The translations under genes were made by a program, and so were the position numbers. This document shows, in pieces, positions 26,088 to 35,659 of a stretch of 64,000 bases of DNA (the first letter of the stretch is position 1; the number at the start of each line of letters is the position of its first letter). This DNA comes from Arthrobacter sp042667405 (lineage in GTDB: Bacteria > Actinomycetota > Actinomycetes > Actinomycetales > Micrococcaceae), in contig NZ_JBHVAL010000005.1 of assembly GCF_042667405.1 (NCBI RefSeq), positions 124,001-188,000 on the forward strand, written 5' to 3'. The notes beneath the pieces were generated by a model. The model saw only the letters and a list, made by a program, of their open reading frames with translations. It ran no database searches and was not told the DNA's origin.

Positions 26088-27938
26088 CTATTTCTTGGTT
26101 GGCGTGGGCTTCGGCGTAGGGGTGTCCGCAGTCGGCGTAGGAGTGGGCGTTGGCGGCGGGGCGGGAGCCTTCGCAACCGTAACGGTGACCAGCTTGCCCT
26201 GATCAACCTCGGTGTTGAAGACCTCGCTCTGTGCCGTGACCTTGCCCGGTTCGACCTGCGAGTTTTCCTGCTCCACCACTTGCATCATCAAGCCGTTGGC
26301 CTTCAGCGCCGCCTCGGCCTCGGCCTGGGGCAGCGCGATGAGCTGCGGCATCAGTACCTTGCCGGAGGAGATCTGCAGCTCCACCGTGGAGGTGGTGGCG
26401 ATCGGGGCGCCCGGTGCCGGGGCTGTGCCGATGACCTGGCCCATGGGCACGGTGGCGCTGTGCGTCCGGACACTGTTGATATCGCCCATGATGCCGAGTT
26501 TCCGGAGGACATCCGTGGCATTGGCTTCCGTACGCCCCACGATGTCCGCCGGTATGGTCACCGAGCTGGGACCGCTGGAGACCCTGAGGATCACTTCGCC
26601 ATCCTGGGTCACCGTTGAACCCGCTGCTGGCGTTGTGCCGATGGCCATGTCCTTGGCGACAGTATTGCTGGGCTCGCGTACTGACTTCGGAACGAGCTTC
26701 AGTGAATAGAGCTTCTGGATCGCCTGGGATTCGGTCATATTCGCGACCACCGGCACCTCGATCTTGGCAGGCTCGGCAGATTTGGCGTTCATGAGGTTGT
26801 AGAGCCAGAAACCGCCGCCGGCGAGCACAAGGAGCGTGAAAATCACCAACGTGGCGATCCACGCACGACGGCGGGACTTCTGCTGCGGGTGCCGCTCACG
26901 TTCCAATGGGAGGCCCAGGGGAAGGGGTTCCTCCTGTGCCGGGGCGAGGGGCTCGTCCTTGAATTGGTCCACATCCAGCAAACCCACGGCCGTGGCACTG
27001 AGGAGCTGCGTAGAGGGGTTATCGTCTTCCACAAGGTCGTTTGGATCGGTGGGGGCTTCGCTGGCCGCGACGGCTGGCACCGGGATGCCATTGCTCGCGG
27101 CGCGGAGGGCCCGGCGGAACGCGGCGGCATCCTGGAAGCGATCGGTGCGGCTCTTTTGCAGGGCCTTGACCAACACCGAGTCCAAGGCCTCGGTGACATC
27201 CGGGTTGTGGGAACTGGCCAGGTCCGGGGTTTCGCGGACATGCTGGTAAGCCACGGACACCGGGCTGTCGCCCACAAAAGGGGGCCTGCTGGTCAGGAGC
27301 TCATAGAGGAGGCAGCCAGCGGAGTAGAGGTCGCTGCGGGCGTCCACGGTTTCGCCCCTGGCCTGCTCCGGCGAGAGGTACTGCGCGGTTCCAACAACAG
27401 CCTGGGTTTGAGTCATCGTGGCGGCGGAATCGGCCATGGCCCGGGCAATGCCGAAGTCCATGACTTTCACTTCACCGGTGTCTGCGCACACCATGACGTT
27501 CGCCGGCTTGATGTCCCGGTGCACGATTCCGGCACGGTGGCTGTACTCCAAGGCAGCGAGCACACCCAGCGTGTAACCGACTGAGTCCTCCACGCCCAGT
27601 TCCTTCGCCTTGATCATGTCCCGCAGCGTGCGGCCAGAGACGAACTCCATGACGATGTACGGAACACGCACATCCTCTCCCGGGCCACCCGGAACGGAAT
27701 ACTCTCCCGTATCGAAGATGGCCACGATCGAGGGATGGTTGAGCGCAGCGACAGCCTGGGCTTCACGTTTGAAACGTGCCTGGAACTGGGGATCCCGGGC
27801 GAGGTCCGCACGTAGGACCTTGACGGCGATGGTCCGTCCCAGGAGGGTGTCTGTTCCCTTGTAGACGTCGGCCATGCCGCCACGACCGATCAACTCACCG
27901 AGTTCGTAGCGTTCATTGAGGATGCGCTGTGAAGACAC
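26088..27938 (-). CDS. pknB: PknB-type Ser/Thr protein kinase with three PASTA domains
   Basis: 616 residues from the GTG at 27938, which has GAGAGGAG upstream and puts the invariant lysine at residue 40 as in Mycobacterium PknB; a start at 27986 is possible. Kinase motifs are GRGGMADVY, AVKVL, HRDIKPANVM and DFGIA, with the activation loop TQTQAVVGTAQYLSPEQA. After a juxtamembrane linker a membrane span (ATLVIFTLLVLAGGGFWLY) leads to three extracellular PASTA repeats and a Pro/Thr-rich tail. PASTA domains bind muropeptides and lipid II. It phosphorylates division and wall-synthesis factors. Its partner phosphatase pstP and the substrates fhaA/fhaB are in the same operon. Confidence 0.97.
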   Translation of the reverse strand: MSSQRILNERYELGELIGRGGMADVYKGTDTLLGRTIAVKVLRADLARDPQFQARFKREAQAVAALNHPSIVAIFDTGEYSVPGGPGEDVRVPYIVMEFVSGRTLRDMIKAKELGVEDSVGYTLGVLAALEYSHRAGIVHRDIKPANVMVCADTGEVKVMDFGIARAMADSAATMTQTQAVVGTAQYLSPEQARGETVDARSDLYSAGCLLYELLTSRPPFVGDSPVSVAYQHVRETPDLASSHNPDVTEALDSVLVKALQKSRTDRFQDAAAFRRALRAASNGIPVPAVAASEAPTDPNDLVEDDNPSTQLLSATAVGLLDVDQFKDEPLAPAQEEPLPLGLPLERERHPQQKSRRRAWIATLVIFTLLVLAGGGFWLYNLMNAKSAEPAKIEVPVVANMTESQAIQKLYSLKLVPKSVREPSNTVAKDMAIGTTPAAGSTVTQDGEVILRVSSGPSSVTIPADIVGRTEANATDVLRKLGIMGDINSVRTHSATVPMGQVIGTAPAPGAPIATTSTVELQISSGKVLMPQLIALPQAEAEAALKANGLMMQVVEQENSQVEPGKVTAQSEVFNTEVDQGKLVTVTVAKAPAPPPTPTPTPTADTPTPKPTPTKK

Positions 27939-27992
27939 AGGTGTGCTCTCCTCTCGATGCGCGGGGCCGGGGCGGGACGTGGACATGGTGTT

Positions 27993-29834
27993 TTAGCGGC
28001 CTGTTGGGGAAGCAGAACTGGACGGGTTGGCTCTTGTGGTGGGAGCGGTGGGGATCAGTTCCTTGGACAGATAGTAGGTCACGGTGGATCCTGCAGGTAC
28101 CTCTGTTCCCGCAGCCGGCGAAGAACGAACGAACGTTCCGGGTTGCTGGCCGATGGAACCGTTGACATCCTCGCCCTTGACATACTGGAGTCCCGCGCCC
28201 TGCAGGGCGGCCTGCACCTGGCTTTCGGGAATGCCCTCGCCAATGGTGGGAACCGCAACCATCTCAGGGCCCTTGGAGTAGGTCACTGTAATGGTGGTTC
28301 CGGGGTCAACAGGACCAGTGGGGTTGAGGTTGAGTACCGTTCCAGGTGCTGACTGATCGAATTTCTCTTGTCCGTCGACGCCGAGACCGAGTGCACGGAG
28401 CTTGGCGCTGACTGTCTCGAACGGCTGGCCCTCGAACTCTTCAGGGATGATGTTGATCTTCTGCGGCGTCGACTGGGTAGGCGTCGGCGCTTCAGAGGTC
28501 TGCGTGGGCGTTGGCGTCGGAGTCGCCGACGAGGACGTAGGGCTGGGCGACCGGCTGGTGCTGGCCGACGTCGACTGGCTCGGCGAAGGGCTCGGCGAGA
28601 AGAATCCGGACTGCGAGATCAGGAAACCAATCAGCGCGAACAACACCAGAAGGATCAGTGCGACAAGCGGCCACGTCCACGGGCTGCGCTTCTTGCGTTC
28701 CGGTTCCGGGTCGTCGTAGCGCTCGTCATCGCTGTAGATGACCTCTTCATCGTCGTTCAGTTGCCGCTCTGCCTCGAGGGCGTTGGCACGCGTCAGGGGA
28801 TTGTCAGCGGAAGCCGCGGCAGCGCCCACAGCAGCTCCGGCTGCGCCGGCACCCAGCACCGGAAGTGCGGAGGTCGCCGTCGAGGTCTGCTCCTTGCCGT
28901 AAGGCGACGCCACGACGCCGGTGGGGGCCGTTGCGGTGTCGACTGGCGCCGTGATGGGGCCGGTTGCGCTTTCGAACAACAGCATCCCGGGTACGGCGGC
29001 ATGTGCCGTGGCAATATCGCCGTTGCGGATCGCCTCGGCCGCTTCAGCCAGTTTGATGGCGTTGGCCGGACGGTTCTTGGGGTCCTTGGCCAACATGGAC
29101 ATCAAAAGTGCACGCACGGGAACCGGCAGCGTCTCAGGAAGGGGCGGCGGAGCGTCGTTGACCTGCGCCAGGGCGATCGCGATCTGGGACTCGCCGGAGA
29201 ACGGACGGTGGCCGGTGAGGCACTCGTAGCCGATCACGCCCAGGGAGTAGATGTCCGAAGAACCCGTGGCGGTCTGGCCCGTGGCCTGCTCCGGTGCCAA
29301 GTACTGGGCGGTACCCATGACCTGGCCGGTCTGGGTCAACGGAACCTGGTCCGCCAGGCGGGCGATGCCAAAGTCAGTGACCTTGACCCGGTTATCCGGT
29401 GTGATGAGCAGGTTGCCCGGCTTGATGTCGCGGTGCACCAGGCCCTGCGCATGTGCCACGGCAAGGGCGCGGGCGGTCTGGGCGATGATGGAAAGCGTCA
29501 TGTCCGGCGAGAGCACCTGCTCCCGCTCCAGGATGCCGCTGAGCGGGTGCCCGGGCACGAGCTCCATCACAAGGTAGGCCGAGCCGGCTTCCTCGCCGTA
29601 ATCGAAGACGTTGGCGATGCCCACGTGGTTAAGGAGGGCTGTGTGGCGCGCCTCGGCACGGAAGCGCTGCAGGAAGCCGGGGTCCCCCGTGTATTCCTCC
29701 TTGAGCACCTTGATGGCCACGATCCGGCCAAGGATCTGGTCCTTGGCCTTCCAGACCTCGCCCATGCCGCCAATCGCAATGCGACTGGTCAGCTGGAACC
29801 TGCCGCCGAGTGTGATTCCCGAAGTAGGCCTCAC
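27993..29834 (-). CDS. pknA: PknA-type Ser/Thr protein kinase carrying two PASTA-like domains
   Basis: 613 residues. The kinase domain (residues 12-275) has the ATP lysine at 42 (VAIKVL), HRDIKPGNLL, DFGIARL and the APE-region TAQYLAPEQA. A cytoplasmic Ala-rich linker and a basic stop region (ERKKRSPWTW) precede a membrane span (LVALILLVLFALIGFLI), then a long Ser/Thr/Pro-rich stretch. The C-terminal 130 residues hold two PASTA-like units (KINIIPEEFEGQPFETV, EMVAVPTIGEGIPESQV). In Mycobacterium, PknA has no PASTA domain, so this is an altered architecture. It ends 54 bases before pknB. Confidence 0.95.
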   Translation of the reverse strand: MRPTSGITLGGRFQLTSRIAIGGMGEVWKAKDQILGRIVAIKVLKEEYTGDPGFLQRFRAEARHTALLNHVGIANVFDYGEEAGSAYLVMELVPGHPLSGILEREQVLSPDMTLSIIAQTARALAVAHAQGLVHRDIKPGNLLITPDNRVKVTDFGIARLADQVPLTQTGQVMGTAQYLAPEQATGQTATGSSDIYSLGVIGYECLTGHRPFSGESQIAIALAQVNDAPPPLPETLPVPVRALLMSMLAKDPKNRPANAIKLAEAAEAIRNGDIATAHAAVPGMLLFESATGPITAPVDTATAPTGVVASPYGKEQTSTATSALPVLGAGAAGAAVGAAAASADNPLTRANALEAERQLNDDEEVIYSDDERYDDPEPERKKRSPWTWPLVALILLVLFALIGFLISQSGFFSPSPSPSQSTSASTSRSPSPTSSSATPTPTPTQTSEAPTPTQSTPQKINIIPEEFEGQPFETVSAKLRALGLGVDGQEKFDQSAPGTVLNLNPTGPVDPGTTITVTYSKGPEMVAVPTIGEGIPESQVQAALQGAGLQYVKGEDVNGSIGQQPGTFVRSSPAAGTEVPAGSTVTYYLSKELIPTAPTTRANPSSSASPTGR

Positions 29835-31288
29835 TTATTCAACACCGCCTCAAAAATCTTCTTCGCGTTCGGACTGGTTAGCTGGGCACCGCTTTGCACG
29901 TCCACACCTTCCATGACGATGGTGACGGCTACTTGCGGGTCGTTTGCCGGGGCGAACCCGGTAAACCAAGAGTTGTTCACACCGGAATCTCCGAGTTCAG
30001 CCGTTCCGGTCTTGCCGGCCACCTTGACCCCGGGAACGGCTGCGCCCTTGGCGATGCCGTTGTCCACGGCGCTGGTCATCCACTCGGTGATCTGGCTGGC
30101 AATCGGCTGGGTGGTGCTGGTCCGCAGTTGTTCCGGCTTGGTTTCGCTGATGACCCGGAGGTCAGGGGCGCGAACCGTCTGAACCAGGTTCGGTTTCATC
30201 TGCACACCGCCGTTGGCGATGGCCGCCGTCATCATGTTGATCTGCAGCGGCGTGGCTTTGACGTCGCGCTGACCCACCGACGACTGGGCGAGCTGGGCCT
30301 GGTCCAGGTCCCTGGGGAAGACACTCTTGGCCTGTTGGAGCTTGAGCTGGTCACCGAAAGTCTCGCCGAAGCCGAATTTCTCAGCCTGCTGGCGGATCGC
30401 GTCCTGACCGAGGTCCAGCGCAATGCTGGCGAACGGCGTGTTGCAGGACTGCTCCAAAGCGAAAGCGAACGACGCCGTCTCCCGGATGTTGCAGTTACCG
30501 CCGGCATAGTTGGGGAGGCTGGCGTTCGAACCCGGAAGCGGGAGGCTGCTGGGGTTCGGAAGCTCGCTGTCCTTGTTGTATTTGCCGGAGTTCAGGGCAG
30601 CCGCGGTGTCAATGAGTTTGAAAACCGAACCCGGCGAGAGCAGGTTGCCCGTAGGACCGCTGACGTTCTGGTTCAGGTTGATGCCCGGGACCTGGTTCAG
30701 CTTGGCCATGTTCGCCTCCGCGGCGGCCGTGTCATGGGTGGCTATCAAGTTGGGGTCGTACGACGGCTTGGAGACCATGGCAAGGATGGCCCCGGTCTTC
30801 GGGTTGGTGACGACTATTGAGCCGCGCTGCCCGTCAGGAATGAGGTCGTAAGCCAGTTTCTGGATGGCAGGATCCAAGGTCAGTTCAACAGAAGCGCCCT
30901 TGGGTTCCTTGCCCAGGAACATCTGGCTGATGCGGTCCAGGAACAACTGGTCCGAGTTGCCCGCGAGCGTCTCGCCCATCGACTGCTCCAGACCTGTGGA
31001 TCCAAAGCCCCTGGAGAAGAATCCGGTGACGCCTGCGTAAAGCTCAGGCTGGGGGTAGGAGCGCTGGAATGCACAGGACTCTGTTCCCGGCACGGATTCC
31101 GCTACCGGTTTGCCGCCCACGATGATTGCACCGCGTTCGTTGCAGAAGGTTGCCAGGATGGCGCGCTGGTTCCAGGGGTTGGCATTAAGGTCGTCCGCGC
31201 CAATGACCTGGACGTAGCTGATGGCGCCGAAAATCAACGCGAACATGGCGACGGCGGCCATCCAGGAGCTGCGAATAGCCTGGTTCAT
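29831..31288 (-). CDS. pbpA: class B penicillin-binding protein PbpA
   Basis: 485 residues with an N-terminal membrane anchor (SSWMAAVAMFALIFGAISYV) and a non-catalytic pedestal domain. Transpeptidase motifs are SPGSVFK (nucleophile), SCN (in LEQSCNTPFA) and KTGTA. It cross-links peptidoglycan and in mycobacteria is needed for division and cell shape with RodA. The four-base overlaps with rodA upstream and pknA downstream place it in the fhaA-pknB operon. The presence of two cysteines (FCNERG, ESCAF) in the extracytoplasmic part is notable and may form a disulfide. Confidence 0.96.
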   Translation of the reverse strand: MNQAIRSSWMAAVAMFALIFGAISYVQVIGADDLNANPWNQRAILATFCNERGAIIVGGKPVAESVPGTESCAFQRSYPQPELYAGVTGFFSRGFGSTGLEQSMGETLAGNSDQLFLDRISQMFLGKEPKGASVELTLDPAIQKLAYDLIPDGQRGSIVVTNPKTGAILAMVSKPSYDPNLIATHDTAAAEANMAKLNQVPGINLNQNVSGPTGNLLSPGSVFKLIDTAAALNSGKYNKDSELPNPSSLPLPGSNASLPNYAGGNCNIRETASFAFALEQSCNTPFASIALDLGQDAIRQQAEKFGFGETFGDQLKLQQAKSVFPRDLDQAQLAQSSVGQRDVKATPLQINMMTAAIANGGVQMKPNLVQTVRAPDLRVISETKPEQLRTSTTQPIASQITEWMTSAVDNGIAKGAAVPGVKVAGKTGTAELGDSGVNNSWFTGFAPANDPQVAVTIVMEGVDVQSGAQLTSPNAKKIFEAVLNK

Positions 31289-32712
31289 TGATGCTTCACC
31301 GCCTCTGTTGGTGCGCTTGGGGTCTGTCCTGTTGCGGCTTTCACTGTTCCGTGGGAACTGGTGGTCGGGGACTTGCTAACCATCGGAGTGGTGTCCACGG
31401 GGCCGCGGGCCGTATTGGAGATCATGAGCAGCAGCCCGACGATGATCCAGTTGGCCAACAGCGATGAACCTCCGGCCGCCAGGAACGGGGTGGTCAGGCC
31501 GGTCAAGGGAATGAGTCGGGTGACGCCACCGATGACCACGAAGCATTGGAGGGCGATGGCGAACGACAAACCGCAAGCCAACAGCTTTCCGAAGGCATCG
31601 CGCGTTCCCAATGCTGCCCGGAACCCGCGGGTGAAGAGCAGCATATAGAGCATGACGACGGCGAAGAGGCCGATCAGGCCCAGCTCCTCGCCGATAAGGG
31701 CCACGATCATGTCGCTGTTTGCGAACGGCACGAGATCCGGCCGGCCTTGGCCAAGCCCGGTTCCCACCAAGCCGCCATCGGCCATGCCGAACAGGCCCTG
31801 GACAATTTGTCCGCTGCCGCCGGGTGACCTGCCGAAGACCTCAGGAGTGAAAGCGTTGATCCAGCTGTCGATCCTGAAGGCCACGTGGGAGAAGATTTTC
31901 GACGCAATGAAACCACCGCCGAGGATCAACGCCAGGCCGATGACCACCCAGGAGATACGGCTGGTGGCCACGTAGATCATCACGATGAAAAGGCCGAAGA
32001 AGAGGACCGAGGATCCCAGGTCGCGCTGGAAGACCAGGACGCCAATGCTCACCAGCCAGGCGGTGATCATCGGACCCAGATCCTTGAAACGCGGGAACTG
32101 CATGGGTCCGATCTTTCGGCCCGCCAGGAGGATGAGGTCCCTGTTGGAGGAAAGATAACCGGCGAAGAATATGGCCAGGGTGATCTTGGCGATTTCGCCC
32201 GGCTGGAACGTCATGGGTCCGATGCGGATCCACACGCTTGCGCCCAGCACTTCACCGGCGGAGATGCCCGGCACCAAGGGCAGGACCAACAGCAAGGCAC
32301 TGGCTGCCAGTGAAATGTAGGTGAAGCGGCGAAGAATCCGGTGGTCCTTGAGGAACCAGATCACAGCAATGGATACCGCCATGGCAATAAGCGTCCAGCG
32401 GAGCTGGTTGTTGCCGGTATCGTCTCCCGGTCCATCCATGCGGTGGATCAACGCCAGGCCGAGACCGTTCAGGGCGACGACGATCGGAAGTATTACCGGA
32501 TCGGCATATTTTGCCCGAAGGCGGAGGACCACGTGGAACGCGAAAGCGGCTACGGCCAGCAGGCTCGATTGGAACCAAAAGTCGCTGTCCAGGCCCATCT
32601 CGGAATTGAGGCTGACGAGCGCGCTGGCGCCGATTCCAACGGCGAGGGCCAGCACGATGAGCAGAAGCTCGACGTTCCGGCGGGGCTTGGGGGCGGTTTC
32701 GGTCTGGATCAT
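31285..32712 (-). CDS. rodA: RodA/FtsW-family peptidoglycan polymerase
   Basis: 475 residues, about ten to twelve membrane spans of the SEDS family. The conserved catalytic region reads WIRIGPMTFQPGEIAKITLAIF, and other SEDS motifs are KDLGPMITAW, FQRDLGSSVLFFGLFIVM and the C-terminal GLTTPFLAAGGSSLLANWI. SEDS proteins polymerise glycan strands and pair with a class B PBP, here PbpA encoded just downstream. The cytoplasmic tails are short and Thr/Ser-rich, matching phosphorylation by PknA/B. Confidence 0.96.
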   Translation of the reverse strand: MIQTETAPKPRRNVELLLIVLALAVGIGASALVSLNSEMGLDSDFWFQSSLLAVAAFAFHVVLRLRAKYADPVILPIVVALNGLGLALIHRMDGPGDDTGNNQLRWTLIAMAVSIAVIWFLKDHRILRRFTYISLAASALLLVLPLVPGISAGEVLGASVWIRIGPMTFQPGEIAKITLAIFFAGYLSSNRDLILLAGRKIGPMQFPRFKDLGPMITAWLVSIGVLVFQRDLGSSVLFFGLFIVMIYVATSRISWVVIGLALILGGGFIASKIFSHVAFRIDSWINAFTPEVFGRSPGGSGQIVQGLFGMADGGLVGTGLGQGRPDLVPFANSDMIVALIGEELGLIGLFAVVMLYMLLFTRGFRAALGTRDAFGKLLACGLSFAIALQCFVVIGGVTRLIPLTGLTTPFLAAGGSSLLANWIIVGLLLMISNTARGPVDTTPMVSKSPTTSSHGTVKAATGQTPSAPTEAVKHQ

Positions 32713-34421
32713 TTTGCCCCCTCACAGGGAGTCGGTACGGGCGAAGGAGTGGGGCTGGCAACGGCCGCCGTGCTTGGTATCGGCACTGTGGCTGTGGGCG
32801 TCGGCGTCGCTGATGGCTTGGGAGAGGCTGTGCCGGACGGCGAAGTGCTGGGGCAGTTCACCGAGGCGCTGCCGTATTGCTTCAGGTTCTCAACAATCAG
32901 CTGGGCATCGTGGAGGTCACCGGCAGGGACGGTCTGGCGAACGCTTTGCTGGCCGTACTCGGGCAAGGAATCCACCCTGACATCGGTGACAGCTTCAAGC
33001 CGGGACAATTGGATGGGGCCAAGTCTCTGGGAAATACCGTTGAAAATGGCAACCCGCTGGTCGTATTCACCCACGTAATAGCGCGTCTGCGTCCAGGCAT
33101 AGCCAAGCCACAGGCCAACTACGACGCCAAGTACCAGGAAAGCGGCGACGGCGGGCATCAGCCAGCGGTTGCGGCGGCGCGGAGGCTCGTCGATCTCGGC
33201 GCGGTCCTGCTCAGCCTTATGCGTCAGGACCGTGGCTGCCCGCCGCGCCACCGTACGTCCGGCAACGGTGGGGATGGATCCGGTTTCGGCCGCTGTGGCC
33301 GCGGCCCCCACCAGTTCGTGCGGGCGGCTCGCCAGTTCTTCGCGCAAAACCTCCGCTGACAGGTGTTCGCCAAGGTGGGGATCGGTGGTCGCGGGCGGTT
33401 CGTCGGCCGATTCGGAATCTTCGGTCGGCCCGTCGGCCTTTTCCGTGTCCTTAACCTGCTCGCCATCAGTGGAGGACGATCCTGAGTCCTTCGCCTTGTC
33501 GGCCTTGGTCTTTGAGGCGGAGGACGCCTTGGAGGCCTTGTCGGCCGGCGGCTCGTCGGCGGACTTGGTGGCCGTGACAGCGTCCGGTTCATCGACGGCG
33601 GCAAGCGCCGCGGCCGGTACGACGTCGACGGCCGCCGTGTTGACGTCGTCGACCGTTTCCTCAGCGATTTCCAGCACGATAACCGTGACGTTGTCCGGGG
33701 CACCGGCCTCGAGGGTCAGGTCAACCAGGATTTCCGCGCATTCGCGCAGGTCCTTGGTCTCCCGGACGACGCGCTCCACGACGTGTCCCGCCACGTAGTT
33801 CAAGCCATCCGAGCACAGCAGCCAGCGTTCGCCGGCTTCGACGTCCAGGACGTCCAGATCCAGCTCAGGGCTGGCGTCAACGTCTCCGAGAACCCGCATC
33901 AGGACGTTCTTGTGCGGGTGCGTTTCCGCTTCTTCGGGACGGAGCCGGCCCTCGTCAATGAGGCGCTGAACAAAGGTGTGGTCAACGCTGATCTGCTCAA
34001 ACTTCTTGTTGCGCAGGCGGTAGGCGCGGGAATCGCCAATGTGGGCGAAGTGGAGCTTGCGGTCCTCAAGGAGCAATGCCGTCACCGTGGTACCCATGCC
34101 GGACAGCTTGGGATTCTGGTGGACCAGCTCGGAAAGGAGGGAGTTGGCTGTTTGGATCTCATCAGCCAGGACGGTGTCGGCGCCGTCGGGGTAGTCGTCG
34201 TGATCCAGGTGGATCATGTCCAGGACCGTCGAAGCGGAGGCGACATCGCCGCCGGCATGTCCACCCATGCCGTCGGCAACCACTGCCAGATGGCGACCCA
34301 CATAAGCGGAGTCGTCATTCTTGGAGCGGATCCGGCCGACGTCGGAACGCGCCGCGTAGCGCATGATCAACGGGCGCTCCGCAGGCTTTTCCTTGTCCTT
34401 GGGGGTCTCGGGAGAGGCCAT
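32709..34421 (-). CDS. pstP: PP2C-type Ser/Thr phosphatase PstP
   Basis: 570 residues. The PP2C domain has RYAARSDVGRIRSKNDDSAY, VADGMGGHAGGDVAS, IGDSRAYRLR, LLCSDGL and the metal-binding GAPDNVTVIVLEI. A long acidic, Ala/Ser/Lys-rich cytoplasmic linker (about 130 residues) follows. A membrane span (LMPAVAAFLVLGVVVGLWLGYAW) leads to an extracellular domain and a Pro/Thr tail. It reverses PknA and PknB phosphorylation. The linker is longer than in the mycobacterial protein. The three-base gap to fhaB is typical. Confidence 0.96.
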   Translation of the reverse strand: MASPETPKDKEKPAERPLIMRYAARSDVGRIRSKNDDSAYVGRHLAVVADGMGGHAGGDVASASTVLDMIHLDHDDYPDGADTVLADEIQTANSLLSELVHQNPKLSGMGTTVTALLLEDRKLHFAHIGDSRAYRLRNKKFEQISVDHTFVQRLIDEGRLRPEEAETHPHKNVLMRVLGDVDASPELDLDVLDVEAGERWLLCSDGLNYVAGHVVERVVRETKDLRECAEILVDLTLEAGAPDNVTVIVLEIAEETVDDVNTAAVDVVPAAALAAVDEPDAVTATKSADEPPADKASKASSASKTKADKAKDSGSSSTDGEQVKDTEKADGPTEDSESADEPPATTDPHLGEHLSAEVLREELASRPHELVGAAATAAETGSIPTVAGRTVARRAATVLTHKAEQDRAEIDEPPRRRNRWLMPAVAAFLVLGVVVGLWLGYAWTQTRYYVGEYDQRVAIFNGISQRLGPIQLSRLEAVTDVRVDSLPEYGQQSVRQTVPAGDLHDAQLIVENLKQYGSASVNCPSTSPSGTASPKPSATPTPTATVPIPSTAAVASPTPSPVPTPCEGAK

Positions 34422-34424
34422 GGA

Positions 34425-34913
34425 CTATGGCCTCAATTCAATAACCGTCTTGCCGATTCTCACGGGGACACCGAGTTCCACAGGCAAAGCACGCGTGAGC
34501 TGCTGATCGGCCAGGTAGGTGCCGTTGGTAGAGCCGAGGTCCTCGATGAACCATCGGCTGCCCTGCGGGAACAGTCGTGCATGCCGGCCCGAGGCGTAGT
34601 CGTCCTCCAGGACCAAGGTGGCTTCCTGTGCGCGTCCGAGCAGGATCGGGCTCGCTGCCAAGGGAACCGTAGTGCCCTTGAGGGGACCTTCAGTGACAAC
34701 CAGGTTGCGGGCGTGCTGGATGGCCGGCGGCGGTGAGGCAGCCAGTTCGGGATGCTTGCGGACTTCACGTGCCGTGGGGACTCCGGTGACTGCCTTGCGC
34801 CCAATCTGGAAGTCGCGGCGCATGGTGGACACAATGCTGAAGATCAAAATCCACAGCAGCAGGAGGAACCCGAAGCGAAGCGCTGTAATGGTCAGTTCGC
34901 TGACATCGTTCAC
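34425..34913 (-). CDS. fhaB: FHA-domain membrane protein FhaB (FipA)
   Basis: 162 residues: an N-terminal membrane helix (LTITALRFGFLLLLWILIFSI), a basic segment and a C-terminal FHA domain (PILLGRAQEATLVLEDDYAS, GRHARLF, IEDLGSTNGTYLADQQL). FHA domains bind phosphothreonine, here probably on the autophosphorylated kinases. In mycobacteria FipA links FtsZ and FtsQ under oxidative stress. The start overlaps fhaA by four bases. Confidence 0.95.
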   Translation of the reverse strand: MNDVSELTITALRFGFLLLLWILIFSIVSTMRRDFQIGRKAVTGVPTAREVRKHPELAASPPPAIQHARNLVVTEGPLKGTTVPLAASPILLGRAQEATLVLEDDYASGRHARLFPQGSRWFIEDLGSTNGTYLADQQLTRALPVELGVPVRIGKTVIELRP

Positions 34914-35659
34914 GCGTGGCCACCCGGGGTCTCGGGGAGGAGGCGGAAAATAATCTTGGTACGTCCCATCGTGATGGTTGAGCCGTCTGTTAGCTCCACG
35001 CTGCCGTTTACCTTATGTCCGTTGACGTAGCTGCCGTTCGTGGAGCCAAGGTCCACAGCCCATGTGCTGCCGTGTTCGGTGCGCACTTCAAGGTGCTTCC
35101 GTGAAACACCGGTGTCGTCCACCAGGATGTCGGCCTCGGAGGAGCGGCCCAGCACCACGCTCGGGGCGTTGAGTGAGTACCGCTGGCCGTTAATGTCCAA
35201 AACGGGCTGGAGCCGCGTGGGCTGCCGGACGGGGGCTGCGGGAACATTCGTTCGCGGGGGCTGCGGGGCCGGAGGCGCCTCGCCGGAGGACTTCTCGGTC
35301 CGGGAAGCAATTTCGAAATGGCCTGCCCGTTCTTCGTCGTTTCGACGGAACGAGATCCTGACAGCTCCCTGGAGCGTGTAGCCCTGGCTGCGAACGTGTT
35401 GGATGACGACGTCGCACAGTTCCTCAGCGAGCGGTGTTCCCCACTCCTGGGCCCGGGCGAAATCCTCATCGCTGAGCAGAACATCGAAAACGTTGGGAGC
35501 GAGCGTGCGCCCGGCGGAAATAGTGATGGACTGGTTGTCCAGTTCCCGCCTCAATTTGCTTGCGATCTCCACCGGCTCAACCCGTGCCCGCGACCCTGTG
35601 GAGAAGACGTTGCGGACGGCTTTTTCAATGCCGCGCTCGACTTTGTCCAGCAAACCCAT
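34910..35659 (-). CDS. fhaA: FHA-domain protein FhaA (DUF3662 plus FHA)
   Basis: 249 residues from the ATG at 35659, preceded by GGAGAAGG; the longer open frame upstream lacks the family pattern. The first 125 residues are the DUF3662 fold (MGLLDKVERGIEKAVRNVF, ISAGRTLAPNVFDVLLSDEDF). A Pro-rich linker is followed by the FHA domain (SVVLGRSSEADILVDDTGVSRKH, GSTNGSYVNGHKV). FhaA binds phosphorylated MviN/MurJ in mycobacteria and restrains wall synthesis. It is the first gene of the operon fhaA-fhaB-pstP-rodA-pbpA-pknA-pknB. Confidence 0.95.
   Translation of the reverse strand: MGLLDKVERGIEKAVRNVFSTGSRARVEPVEIASKLRRELDNQSITISAGRTLAPNVFDVLLSDEDFARAQEWGTPLAEELCDVVIQHVRSQGYTLQGAVRISFRRNDEERAGHFEIASRTEKSSGEAPPAPQPPRTNVPAAPVRQPTRLQPVLDINGQRYSLNAPSVVLGRSSEADILVDDTGVSRKHLEVRTEHGSTWAVDLGSTNGSYVNGHKVNGSVELTDGSTITMGRTKIIFRLLPETPGGHA

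Noticed and set aside
28368..30182. 604-codon plus-strand frame opposite pknA and pbpA
   Set aside because: Composition is an Arg/Gly/Asp-rich antisense pattern without domains, and it spans two well-defined minus-strand genes.
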